This document shows, in pieces, positions 20,956 to 32,670 of a DNA stretch of 64,000 nt. The stretch comes from Dactylis glomerata. Lineage: Eukaryota > Streptophyta > Magnoliopsida > Poales > Poaceae. The first letter of the stretch is position 1, and each line of letters opens with the position of its first letter. A program made the position numbers and the translations under genes. The notes beneath the pieces were generated by a model. The model did not search any database. It saw only the letters and a list, made by a program, of their open reading frames with translations, and was not told the DNA's origin. The DNA is taken from contig QXEO01000235.1 in assembly GCA_007115705.1 (NCBI GenBank), positions 1,716,741 through 1,780,740 of the forward strand. Reading direction: 5' to 3'.

Positions 20956-21340
20956 TGAGGACTATTTTGCACCTGCAAACTCCAACAAATTATGGGAACC
21001 GGATCGATTAGGGGGCGGGGGAGGCGGAAGCGGAGGTCTTACCAAGCTATACTACCAATTGGTGCGCGGAACAAATCCCGGTCGTCGTGGGCGGCGGATC
21101 TGCTTGCGGCGGACTTTCCTGCGGTGGGTACAATGCGTGCGGATGAAATAAGTGCTGGAGCCCTGGTTGACGTGCAGTGCTGCAGTCCGTCCGACGCCGC
21201 CGGGGGACAGAGCCGGCGGCGCGACGAGGCGCCGGCGATGGCTGCTCCGTCCGAGGGTGGGGAACGAGCTGCCAGCGGTTCTCCGATGACTAATGAGATA
21301 CACAACACTAGGTTCCAGCCATGTTTAGCATAAGATTCAC
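20956..21340. promoter_or_regulatory. GC-rich upstream region of the minus-strand MULE gene
   Basis: This stretch is rich in CpG and lies 5' of the coiled-coil gene on the minus strand. It probably holds the promoter and leader. Overlapping open frames on both strands here look like products of base composition. No clear TATA box was found. Confidence 0.35.
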
Positions 21341-21355
21341 TTTAGATTAAGCTGC

Positions 21356-21457
21356 GAAAATAGTCACCTGCTGGGTCTAGCTTAAGAAAAATTAATTAGC
21401 GAACTTGTTGCTTCTCTCTAGCGAAAATAGTCACCTGCTGGGTCTAGCTTAAGAAAA
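21356..21457. repeat. Short direct duplication near the MULE right end
   Basis: A unit containing gaaaatagtcacctgctggg and ctagcttaagaaaa occurs twice, starting near 21356 and 21423. Confidence 0.85.
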
Positions 21458-21459
21458 AG

Positions 21460-21775
21460 GGCGACCCAGCGGTCATTGGCTGAGGCGGCCCCATAGAGCG
21501 GCTCTATATGATTTTCTCTAAATAAATAGATGACCCCATTGGTCATTGGCTGCGGAGGCCCCACAGAGCGGCAATATATGATTTTATCTAAATAAATAGA
21601 TGACCCCACTGGACATTGGCTGCGGCAGCCCCACAGAGCGGCCCCATTGGTCATTGGCTGCGGAGGCCCCACAGAGCGGCAATATATGTTTTTTCCTGAA
21701 AAATACACAACCCCACTGGTCATTGGCTGCGGCAACCCTATAGAGCGGCCCCATTTGTCATTGGCAGCACCGCGT
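21460..21775. repeat. Subterminal minisatellite of the MULE
   Basis: At least five degenerate units built on ggtcattggctgcgg, ccccacagagcggc and, in some, tctaaataaatagatgaccc. It lies just inside the right TIR. Subterminal repeats are common in plant DNA transposons and can bind transposase; that role is inference here. Confidence 0.85.
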
Positions 21776-21822
21776 ATACAACCAGGAAAGAAAATGGCCC
21801 ACATGTCAGCGATAGATGGATG

Positions 21823-22067
21823 GCTGGTCCGACGTGTCTCCTGACCCTACCCGTCAGCACCATTCAAAAGCATCGGTCAATTCACAACCACCGCGGCTCC
21901 CTAGCCGTCACCGGTAACGGTCAAGGCCTCTGACCAGACGGCAACCCTCCCGTCTGAGCGTCTGCGAGGGGTTTCAAACTAGAGCGAGGGGAAAACTGAG
22001 GAAAAGTTAAGCGGCTGGGGAAAACTGAGTACAACTAACGACCCAGGGGCACGAAAATAGAAATCCC
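21823..22067 (-). repeat. MULE right terminal inverted repeat
   Basis: Reverse-complement partner of 3500-3745, ending cacgaaaatagaaatccc at 22067. It is followed by the TSD tagtataaa (22068-22076). Confidence 0.92.
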
Positions 22068-22076
22068 TAGTATAAA

Positions 22077-22622
22077 CATGATAGTAAATCAACCCTTTTT
22101 ATTTCAGTCTCAAACTCAAAAATACCACATATAAAGCATATACTACTGTAGAAACTTCCTCAAAAGTTCCGTGATCACAAGAACTCAAAAAGAAAGCGAT
22201 CGAGAGGCAAACACAAATAGTGGCAGAAATCTGTCAAAACAGAACATCTGACAAAGGTCGATTTTTTCGAGGACCTTTTGTTGCTCAAATCGAAAAGTGT
22301 AAAACTAATGAAAGTTTGGATATAACCTGGGTCATATGCACAAGAAATTCCAGATCAAAAAGATATTCTGAGAATTTTCACGAATTTTTACGATGCAGTA
22401 CAGAAATCTGTTTCAGGACAGCAACTTCCCGAAATCTTACCTCCCTCAAATTAGAGGTTCTTCTTGGCACAACAATGAAATAAAAATGATAAGGAGAGGT
22501 AATTACAGTAGTAATAACTTCCAAGACTCAAATAAAGGAAAAAGTACTTAAAAGAAAACATTGGGTTATCTCCCAAGAGTGCTTTTCTTTAACACCTTTG
22601 AGCTAGGCGCAGAAAGTGGAAA
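22077..22622 (-). repeat. Element A internal region resumes, non-coding
   Basis: This continues element A after the MULE and matches 48390-48936 of element D. No gene is seen; it is the sequence just downstream, in element orientation, of the protease frame. Confidence 0.8.
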
Positions 22623-23164
22623 TCAAGTAATATCAAGCGATGAAGCATCAAGTTCATAATTTGCTCTAAGAATAGAGTCAAAAAGTAAATTCTTCCTCCT
22701 TCTAGGGAAGTGTTCCATACCTTTCTTGAGTGGGAATTGATATTTAATGGTGCCTTCCTTCATATCAATGATGGCACCTACAGTTCGAAGAAAAGGTCTT
22801 CCCAAAATAATAGGACATGAAGCATTGCAGTCAACATTCATAACAAGAAAATCAACGGGAACAAGGTTATTGTTAACCATAATAAGAACATCATTAATCC
22901 TTCCCAAAGGTTTCTTCTTAGCAACATCAGCAGCAGGAACATCAAAATAACACGTTTCAAGCGGTGGTAAACCAAGCATATCATAAATCTTTCTAGGCAT
23001 AATAGAAATACTAGCACCTAGATCACATAAAGCATGGCAATCAAAACCATTAACATGCATATCAATGATGGGCTCCCAACCATCTTCTAACTTCTTGGGA
23101 ATAGAAGCCTTTTGTTTCAACTTTTCCTCCCTAATTTTCATGAGAGCATTTGTAATATGATTTG
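22623..23164 (-). pseudogene. gag-pro: Element A gag-pro, protease end
   Basis: This is the C-terminal part of an Athila-type Gag-protease frame. The aspartic protease has DLGAS in HALCDLGASISIMP and the downstream ILGRPFLR. It aligns over its whole length with the intact frame of element D. Its N-terminal side is cut by the solo LTR at 23165; the rest continues at 24785-25344 and 56481-57374. As it stands the gene is in three pieces. Confidence 0.88.
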
Positions 23165-24779
23165 TGATGGCTTGTAAGTACAGCCCGTTGGGAAGCCCAA
23201 GAGGAAGGTATGATGAGCACAGTAGCAGGTCTTCCCTCAGTTGTGAAACCAAGGTTTAATCGAACCAGTAGGAGAAAGCCAAACTTAAGAAGGTGATGCT
23301 TGCTAGCTTCGTGACACTCCGGACAATGGCGCCAGAAAACTTGTTGACGGCGTGTCTTCCACGAGCAGCAACGTGAAACCTGCACAACACAAACAAGTAC
23401 TTTGCTCCCAACTTACGATGAGGTTGTCAATCTCACCGGTTTGCTGTAAACAAAGGAATGAGCGTATCGAGTGGTAATAGGATAATAGTATGCAAGTAAA
23501 GTAAACAGAGCGAGTAATAGTAAAACGGTAAAGCTTTGTAAAGGAAATTGGACCAGGGTCCACAGTTCACTAGTGGTGTCTCTCCATAAGATAAATAAAG
23601 CATGCTGGGTAAACAAATTACAGTTGGGCAATTGATAGAGTAAAGATAATGTACATACATCACGAGGATCACTATGAGGCTTACTTTGGGCATTACGACA
23701 AAATACATAGACCGCCATCCAACTCCATCTATGACTAATAATCCACTCACGGGGAATCGTCCAAGGACCCCTTGAGTATTAAGTTGCGAACAACAGATAA
23801 TTGCATTAAGCAAAGTGCGTAATGTAAACAAAGCAAATGTCCTTGGACACAAGAATGTTGTTTTCTCCCTTGTGGCAACAACACATCTACAACCTTAGAG
23901 GTTTCTGTCACTCCCCCAGATTAAATAGAGGCATGAACCCAACTATCGAGACTAAATACTCCCTCTTGGAGTTACTAGCATCTACTCGGCCAAGATAGCT
24001 ACTAGCAACAGAAAGCATGCAAGATCATAAACAACAAAGAGATAACATAAGATAATAATTCAGCACATCAACTTGACATAGTACCAATACTCATCGGATC
24101 CCAACAAACACAACATGTATGATTACATAAAGATGATCTTGATCGTGTAGGGCAGCTCACAAGATCTAAACATGAAGCACATGGTGGAGAAGACAACCAT
24201 CTAGCTACTGCTATGGACCTGTAGTCCAAGGTAGACTACTCACATATCACTCCGGAGGTGACCATGGTGGTGGAGAAGGCCTCCGGCAGGGTGCCGGGAA
24301 GAGCTCCTGGATCCTCCCGATCTCGATTTGATGATGGCGGTGGCTTGCAGTATGTTTCTGGGAAAAGCGATCCGTCCCTTAGGTTTTTCCCGTCGAGGGG
24401 TCTTTATTGGCGAAGGGGCGTCGGCAGGAGGTGGACCAGGCGGGCTCACCATGGGTGGGCGTGGCCAGGGGATGGGTCACGCCCCCCCTGTGGTGTGGCT
24501 AGCCTCTGGCCCCCCTCCGTCACATCTTCGGTCTTCGCGAAGCTTCGGTAAAAATAGGAGGTTTGGCTTTTGTTTCGTCCAACTCCGAGAATATTTCCTG
24601 TGTAACTTTTCTGAAACACAAAAACAGCAGAAAATAGGAAACTGGCACTGTGGCATCTTGTTAATAGGTTAGTTCCGGAAGATGCATAAAAATGCCACGA
24701 AGTGTAACAAAATACTAAGAAAATGGTGTAAGAACAAGCATAGAGCATCAAAAATTATAGATACGTTTGAGACGTATCA
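23165..24779 (-). mobile_element. Solo LTR of the A/D family
   Basis: A single 1,615-bp LTR begins tgatggcttg and ends gacgtatca on the plus strand. The TSD atttg is at 23160-23164 and 24780-24784. No internal domain is present, so LTR-LTR recombination removed it. It interrupts the gag-pro frame of element A. At 23321-23353 it contains caatggcgccagaaaac, a sequence that normally lies at the PBS/LTR border. Confidence 0.92.
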
Positions 24780-24784
24780 ATTTG

Positions 24785-25344
24785 TAAAAGCAATATTAAT
24801 AGAACTAGCATTGGGACTCAAAGCAAGCTTTTGCAAGAAAAAAATAACTTCAGATATATTGCAGCCATCAACATCAAAATTATTAAAAGAAATAGAGCTA
24901 TCATCTCCCATACTCCGAAAAAATTCAGCACTTTTTGTAGAAAAAGTTTTTGCAGTTTTGGGCTTTTTTGCACAAGGTGTAGGAGATTTCTCTACACCAA
25001 TTAAAGTAAGAGGATTGCTAGCATTTGAAACAACATCATTAGAGGTGGTAATAGTATATACCTTCATCTTGCTAGCCATTTCATCTTCTCTTTCCCACCT
25101 GGCATGCAATTCTGCTAACATCCTAACATTTTCATCAATTCTAACTTGGATGGCACTAGTAGCGGCAAAAGTATTGCTTTCCTTCACATCATTAGGCAAC
25201 ACTTTTAGTTTCAGAAGTTCAACATCAAGAGCAAGGCTATCAACTTTAGCAGCAAGAATATCAATTTTACCCAACTTTTCCTCAACAGACTTGTTAAAAG
25301 CAGTTTGCTTATCGATGAAGTCCTTGAGCATGACTTCAAGCTCA
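24785..25344 (-). pseudogene. gag-pro: Element A gag-pro, middle part
   Basis: The minus-strand frame encodes the coiled region between Gag and protease (for example EEKLGKIDILAAKVDSLALD), matching residues about 330-510 of the element D frame. It is flanked by the solo LTR on one side and by element C on the other. No internal stop is seen in this piece. Confidence 0.85.
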
Positions 25345-25349
25345 GAGGG
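25345..25349. repeat. TSD of element C, left copy
   Basis: The 5 bp gaggg is repeated at 56476-56480. Removing 25350-56480 rejoins the element A gag sequence as seen intact in element D near 50040. Confidence 0.9.
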
Positions 25350-26744
25350 TGATGACCCACAAGAATAGGGGATCGCAACAGTCTTCGAGGGAAGTAAAAC
25401 CCAAATTTATTGATTCGACACAAGGGGAGCCAAAGAATATTTATAAGCCTTAACAGATGAGCCGTCAATTCAGCTGCACCTGGAAACAGACTTGCTCGCA
25501 GTGGTTTATCAGTAGCAACAGTTTTATAGTGGTGATAGTAGTAAAATAGTAGCAACAATAATAAAGTAAAGACAGTAATAATAGCAATAGTAACTGTAGG
25601 ATCAAATACTGTAGGCATAGGGATAGATGTACGGGCGTTGCATGGATAAGATAATTCATGAAATCAGTGAGATATGGGCAATTGCAGATAAATAAAGATA
25701 AAGCATCCTAGTACTAAACAACCATAGGCATGTGTTCCGTATATAGTCGTACGTGCTCGCAATGAGAAACTTGCACGACATCTTCTGTCCTACCAGCCTG
25801 TTTGTAGTAGGGTCTCAAGGGAATCTACTAGTAATTAAGGTACTCTTTTAAATAAAGTACCGGAGCAAAGCATTAACACTCGGTGAACACATGTGATCCT
25901 CACATCATAGCCATCCCCTCCGGTTATCCCAATTACTGTCACTTTGGGGCCTCGGGTTCCGGACAAAGATATATGTAAACAACTTGCAGGTAAGATCATA
26001 AACAACAAGTATCATCATAAAACAATAACAAGTTCAGATTTGAGATCATGGCACTCGGGCCCAAAGTGACAAGCATTAAGCACAACAAGTTGCAACAATG
26101 TCAATAACACTAACAATAGATACTAGGCACTATGCCCTAACAATCTCATAGCAAATTACATGAATGATCTCATCCAATCCCTACCATGCCCTTCGCCTAC
26201 AGCGGGAATTACTCACTCATGGATGGGGAAGTCATGGATGGTTGATGGAGAGATATTGGTGATGATGGTGATGAAGATCTCCTCCAAATCCCCGTCCCAG
26301 CAGGGTGCCAGAATGGAGTTTCTGGTTCCGAATCGCGATTTCTGATGGTGGCGGTGCAGCGGAAGTCTATGTGGGAAAAACGCCGAACCCCCGCTCCTTT
26401 CAGGTCAGAGGGCATATGTAGGCGGAAGGAGGGGTCGAGGCGCTGGCCGGCGGCCTCACCACAGGTGGGCGTGGCCAGGCCTTGGCCGCGCCCCTGGTGG
26501 TGAGCCTGGCTCCCAACCTCTTTCCGTCTCCTCTTCTGGCTCCGTGGGTCTTCTGGTAAAATAGGATTTTTGCAATATTTTCCGGGATTTTTCCTAAAAG
26601 TCGGATTTCTGCACAAAAACAAGACACCAGGGCAATTCTGCTGAAAACAGTGTTAGTCCATGTTAGTTGTATTCAAAACACACAAATTAGAGGAGAAACA
26701 ATAGCAAAAGTATTCGGGAAAGTAGATACGTTTTGGACGTATCA
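25350..26744 (-). repeat. 3' LTR of element C
   Basis: A 1,395-bp LTR, tgatgacccac..gacgtatca on the plus strand, near-identical to 55082-56475. A GC-rich hairpin lies at 26452-26506. The polypurine tract adjoins at 26745-26760 (minus strand TAAGCTTGGGGGGAG). Confidence 0.92.
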
Positions 26745-27461
26745 ACTCCCCCCAAGCTTAGCTAATTGCTTGTCCTCAAGCAATTCAGTTAACAACTGAG
26801 AGCGATAAAAGAAACTTTCACGAACACATTTGCTTCATAGGATGTACACATTCTCACTATATGATCAAGTACTCAGGCAATTCATAATAAGAAATATGCA
26901 ACTAATGTTACCTCATAGTCAAGCAAGCTATGAAAGAGTGCCAATGCACTAATAACAAGCAACATGAACATAAGAAGCTACAAGATTGTAGTGTTCATAA
27001 ATGATATGGAAGAGTGGTATCCCGCTTGCCTTTATTTGTGGAGCAAAACATAAATGTTGAGGCACCTCTGAAGTTCAAGGGAAGACTAGAAGTAAAAATA
27101 TCAAAGACACAAGCATCAAAGTTATACCACAATTAACCGTGTTCTGGGACAAGCACATTACACTAAGAATAACAGCCATGCTCTCAAGAAGGTGCTTAAA
27201 GTTAGAAGATGAAGACTCAACATAAAAGTAAAAGAAAGGCCCTTCGCAGAGGAAAGCAGTGATTTAACATGTGCTAGAGCTTTTCATTTATAAAATAGAG
27301 ATAAAAATTTATTTTGAGAGGTGGTTGTTCCATGTCAACGACTAGCAATGGGGACTTGCTATCTTCCATACTAAACAAGTGAGAGCGGTTCCAAGTTCTT
27401 TGAAAATTTGGCACATTGGTGCTCTTTTATAAAGCTTTGGCACTCCTCCCCACCTTTTTCC
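26745..27461 (-). repeat. Element C 3' internal region, left part
   Basis: This starts with the polypurine tract and is otherwise non-coding. It is interrupted at 27462 by the LARD and resumes at 40769. Confidence 0.8.
27457..27461. repeat. TSD of LARD, left copy
   Basis: The 5 bp tttcc is repeated at 40764-40768 directly after the second LTR. Confidence 0.92.
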
Positions 27462-30400
27462 TGTAATATCCCAGGATTAGAGGTCACAAAATATAGGCAA
27501 TAGATGTGTGCATTGCATTCATGCATAAGAAAATCCGAGGAATTTTCACGCATTTAAATAAAACATATCAAAGTGATTGGAGTTTCACTTGAGTTGATGG
27601 AATTGAAGTAGCTCATCAACTGGAGCGTGATAGACTTCAACATGAACTTTGTTAAAAACCCTTGTTTTGGGCAGAGATAATCATATTAGTTAAAAGAGAG
27701 TTAAGTGAGGAAGAACTAAAATGCTAACACACCATTTTAGAATCCAGTATCTATTCTTACCATGATCAACATGGTATCCATGGAACCTAAATTATTAATC
27801 CCATGACTAGTGTATTATTTAGCTTTAGTAGATGGGGTAAATAAGTTGTCTAGTAAAGCCTAACTTGATAAGAAGATATCATCTTAAGGAAGTATGGAGT
27901 AGGAAAGCTTCATTGAGTATATCTCTCAACTAGGAGGTAACCATTCCTATGAAAGCCAGCTTGGAGACTTTAGTCATTTCTCCATATCTCCATTAGGCCA
28001 AGTTACTTGATATTGGGGAAGGTATCAAAAGCCTAAACCCTAAGCTCTGGTTTAACTTAGAATTTGTGTATGCCACACTAATCATATCTTAGGTCGCTAT
28101 CTTCTTAATGAGAGTAGTGCAATCTTACCACATTCTCTACCTTCCATTTATTCATTTTGAACCTTATTCTATAAATCTCACTTCCACTTCCACTTATGCA
28201 TCACATGTGTTCCTAAGCAACTCTTCGAATCATGTCATATCTTCAAGCCAAGAATTGAGTTCCAACAACTATCCTTATAGTTGAACCTAAACCAATATTC
28301 TAGTGGTCAACCCTCATATCAATGTGTACCTAGATCTTAATCTCAAACAAACCTTTCTTGGGGAGATAATAAAGATATACCCAAGATATCAGAGTAAAGA
28401 ATCAAGAAAGAAGTAATGGATTTGAAATAGTACATTGGACATACTATGTCATTAAGAAAAATATGGAGCTCATAAACTCATATCCTTTATGACATACACA
28501 CAAATATGGGTTCCCATATTAATATAAATCATAGATAATCATTTTTTGTCAATGATTCCAACTAAAGGTTCTTACATATCATTAGGATTGAATCTAGGCT
28601 TTACCAAGTGATTTGAACAGTCAAATAGCAATGTTTGAAATTATCTCTATTAGGATGCCTACTTAAAATCTAGTTGTATTTCGAATGCAAAGAAGAAAAT
28701 GTACCAACATATTTTCCACCCATGAAATCCAGAGTTAGCAAATATCCTAAAATTATTATAAGAAACCCTAAATTCAAAACCTGCAAACAGAATTATAATT
28801 CAATTAGTAAATACAAAACAGAAAATTAGAAAAAAAAGTAAACATAAAAAAGACTGGCCGAACCGCCAGTAGGCCGTAGCATACCAAACCGGCCAAACCA
28901 GCCCAGCCCAGCTTACCGCTTCGTTCTATCGCAACGGAGGAAAAGACCGTCTTCGTCTTCCTCTCTCTGCACATGGACGACACCGCAGCAACCAGAGCCA
29001 CGTCGCCGTCGCCGATATGGACTACCCCAGACTCCAACACCCTGCCAGATCATCGTCCTAATCCCCTCCACACTTCTTCCAGTCAGAGCATTGAGATTAA
29101 CGCCCAGAACGAGCTCCTAGTCGCCGATGCATCTCGGTAACCGTCGTCGTCGTGACGGCGATGATGATGACTCCGAGCCCGATAAAAATGCCCAGAGAAC
29201 CACCGTGCTACGCTTGCTCTTATCCGACCTCTTCCAATCTCTCTCATCCTCTCCATCTTTCTCAGCTCTCCACAAACTACCACCAGACCTCGCCGCAGTT
29301 CATCAGGCAGTCGTCATTTCCGGCCATCCCTTAAATCATGGAGTGGTCTAGGAGCTCCTCCGTGTCCTCAAGATCATTTAGAGTGAGGGAATCAAGCTGG
29401 GGAGCCAGGAATCAAGCTAACAGACGAATTCCCATTTGACAGAGTTCATCGGATTTCCTAATCATGTCCTCGTCTCCGACCACTACGGTCTGCGTCGACC
29501 ACACTACAGCCTTGTGGTGAGATTTTGCATTTATTGTTACCTGAATCGCATCCTTGAATCAATTGTAGCTCTCGTTTGCATCTTGGCCGGAGTTCACCGC
29601 AGTGTTTTGCTCGCCGGAGTTAACCCCGGTGACCAAAACCAAGCGGAGCCGCTATCTTTTGGTTCACTGTAATCTTTCGGTTCGAACGCAAGCAGTTGTA
29701 GTATCTCGGGAGCCCAACTCCACCGTCTCCGGTGATCACCGGAGTGGTGACATCGTCTACTGCCTAGTCAGTTAGTTTGACTCAGTCTATGCCAATGTGT
29801 CATCCGACCTGGCCCTGACACTACTGGTCAGTGGTTGTAGCTTAAATCCTCTCGGTATAAAGAGTAAGTCTTTGTCAATTAGAATTTCAGAAACCGACTT
29901 AAATCTTTAGAAAATCATAACTAATTCAAATAAGATCATAAAAATGCAAATAACATATAAAAATGATCACAAAAATAATTCCTATTTATTTATGCTATAA
30001 TATCTTATACTTGTGTAAAATAAAATTGCATGAAATTAGGAACTATGTTTAAGTAATATTTTCAAATTTGAGTTTGAACCAAATCTGAAAATCAAATAAT
30101 TTTTCCTAATAAAAAAATAAATGTTTGTATACTCAAATAACTTTATTGCAATAACATTTCATTATTCTAAAATATTAATTTTTAACTTCATCATTAGGAT
30201 TTTAAAACCCTAAAATCTATTTTTCCTAAATAATTTTAAAAGTGCTAAATTAAGGAAAAATCTTATGTGACTATAAAGTTGTGTTTTGGAATTGTTTCTT
30301 GATTCTAAAACATTATTCAACAATTGTATAATTAAAAACTACTCTTATAACTATTAAATCAATTTTAAATCATTTAAAATTTGTCTTAAATCCTAAAGCT

Positions 30401-32656
30401 ATTTTTATTAAATGCTAAAATTTATGAAAAAAAATAAATAAGTATTAACTTGTGTTTAGACTTTATTTTCAACTACAATCCATTAAGTGAAAATTGGTTA
30501 TTAATAGTTACTTGTAATCATGAGAAGTTATTAACTTAATTATGCAACTACTTATAAAATTATGAACTAAACTCTATCCAATAGTAGTAAAAGGAATCAT
30601 CTTTTAGTAATAAGTCCTAGAGTCTTAGGATGAAAATCTGATAACTCAAAGTAAACCTAAGACTAGAATCCATTAAGAAATATGTTCTTCTAACGTTATT
30701 CTATTAAAATATCTGGAACTGAGTCGATGAACCATTTCTTTTAATCTGAAGGTAAATAAAATGCTCATGCTCACTAAGATTGTTGTCAACCCTAAAAATA
30801 ACTAGGTATTACTCTAGTGATATAATTTACTTCAACATTGCTTTCCTTTGATAAACTAAGTGATTACTAATCATAGATGCAACTTAAAATTGCTACTTTC
30901 ATGTCTTCACCATTAATCATTATTCCCTTGTAGATAGGAATAATACTAAACCCTAAAAGAATAACCTTGTGCTAAGCTTTATTCTTTCACTTATACATGG
31001 AAGTAAGTTAACCTAAAACCCTTGACAACCTTGTGTGTGTGGATTGAATCTAAAATTGCAACACATTGCTAAAAACTCATCATAACTCAATAAAGACCAA
31101 ATCACCGGGGTCAGGGTATGCTTAGAACGATGCATAGCATATATTATGCATATCATGCTGCAATCTTCTAACATCATCCTTACGGGATGATGATTGCTAT
31201 TTCAGAATTTGGATTTCTCCTGTATTGAAGTTATTGACTTGCATAATCTTGCAGTCAAAAAGGCAAGTTCACTCTTGCTCATACCTTTTGATTATTTTTA
31301 TCAAATTACTTGAAAAGCTATACCCGTGGTATTACTACTGCATATAAAAGCAAAAGGTTCTTTTTCTATAATTAATATGACTAGCTGGTTGTCGACCCGA
31401 GTGGTGATAACCTAGGATGGCTAGCAAATGGAACCATGGTATGATTGTTGTGGTGGAGGTTCCATTTGCACGAGAAAGTATACCCTAGGATTAATAACAA
31501 ATGTCGCCAGTGATTCTTGCGCCGTATAATACGCGTTAACCATGAGATCTGGAATGGGACGAGAAAGTCAGCTGGATCTTATTCCTTTCGCATGTCAACG
31601 GAGGACCTTACCGGAGAGTCAGGATGTAATTCGGACTTGGCCGTGGCCTGACGACAAAGGGTGGGACCCCTAAATTCCCCCGGTATGGTGTCTATGATGG
31701 ATTGTGGGGTTCGGGAAGTAATTCGGGGCTCGCCGTGGGCTATACCGTAATTCGGGGCTTACCGTGTCCTGAGCGAAGCAAATGGGTGGGCACGCGGGGT
31801 CGCGGAGAAGGGCAGTGATTGGCTTGGATCTTATACTGGGCCCCATACCAAAGTGTCTTGACAGGAAAGTATGCCCGGTTGTGCAACAAGGATAAGGTCT
31901 CTCATGGGTAAAGCAACGCACCTCTGCAGAGTTATCAAATTGTGGCTTGTCACTCCTTGTTCCGGGAAGGAACTGCGAACGCGGCAGGAAAGGAACTCCA
32001 CGAAGTTCTAGTAAACATGTGAAGGCTGACGGACATAGTTCTTCAGAATAAAAGCAACCTCTTGAAGAAATGTTTACGAAAACTTGCATTGCCAAATGCA
32101 TCTTGGGTCTACGGCTGTAGATAGTGCATAAAACACTTTATTCCCTATATGAACTTGCTGGGTAACGCTCGTTACTCACCCCACTCCCTCTTAACCCTTG
32201 CTTAGATTGGAGGCATCAGGAGGTGGCAATCCCAATGAACCGAAGTTGAAGAAGTCTTGATCAAAGGTGGGAGCTATCAGTGGAGTCAATAACCATATCA
32301 AGCTTAGTGGAAAACTAGAATAGGAATAGAAGGGAACCAAATCCCTAATCCTAGAACCTAAGTAGATAGGTTAATTATGTAGTTTGAGTAGTAAGCCAAC
32401 TGCATTAGCTGTAGCTTTAGTTCAGTCTTCAATGTAGTCTTTCTCGATGGTAGTCGCCAGAACTATACCTCTACCTGTTGAGGAGGTTCTGAAGATCTTC
32501 TGTGTGATGAAAATTGCAATTATATAGTCATGCCTTGGACCTGCGATGTTTCTGTTGTACCACTCTGGGGGATGTAATACTAGTGAGACGGTGTTTCATT
32601 GTTGTTATGTCAACGACTTGCATACTACACATGCAGTGGTATGCTGCGTCACCGCA
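27462..32656 (+). repeat. LARD 5' LTR
   Basis: It begins tgtaatatcccaggatt and ends cgtcaccgca. Most of it is AT-rich. A GC-rich island occupies about 28850-29780. Short open frames in the island and near 31670-32100 are present in both LTRs, but they drift, lack known domains and are not called as genes. Confidence 0.92.
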
Positions 32657-32658
32657 GC

Positions 32659-32670
32659 TGGTATCAGAGC
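32659..32670 (+). other. LARD primer-binding site, tRNA-iMet type
   Basis: The sequence tggtatcagagc starts two bases after the LTR. It is the standard complement of the plant initiator methionine tRNA 3' end. Confidence 0.92.

Larger units (their letters stand above)
3500..22067 (+). mobile_element. Mutator-like DNA transposon (MULE) with nested retrotransposon
   Basis: The boundaries are set by long terminal inverted repeats (3500-3745 and 21823-22067) and a perfect 9-bp TSD. Total length is 18,568 bp. Removing the Tat retrotransposon (8441-19221) leaves about 7.8 kb. The element holds a plus-strand mudrA-type transposase gene, a tandem-repeat reading frame, and a minus-strand gene for a coiled-coil protein. 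It is inserted in the 3' internal region of element A. The perfect TSD suggests a fairly recent insertion, but the transposase now has nonsense codons. Confidence 0.95.

Noticed and set aside
20909..21333. Divergent plus-strand genes upstream of the coiled-coil gene
   Set aside because: The overlapping frames on both strands are explained by high GC content; no start context, splice pattern or motif supports them.
24682..25368. 228-codon plus-strand ORF
   Set aside because: It spans an LTR end and the antisense of a gag-pro fragment, so it is a shadow of the real minus-strand frame.
29127..29351. Captured host gene exon in the GC-rich island of the LARD LTR
   Set aside because: The short frames have no recognisable domain, and the two LTR copies differ by changes that ignore codon position. 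The island is better described as LTR sequence.
31670..32101. 143-codon antisense ORF in the LARD LTR
   Set aside because: The other LTR carries a changed version with a different frame end; no domain is seen, and it lies antisense in a non-coding LTR.
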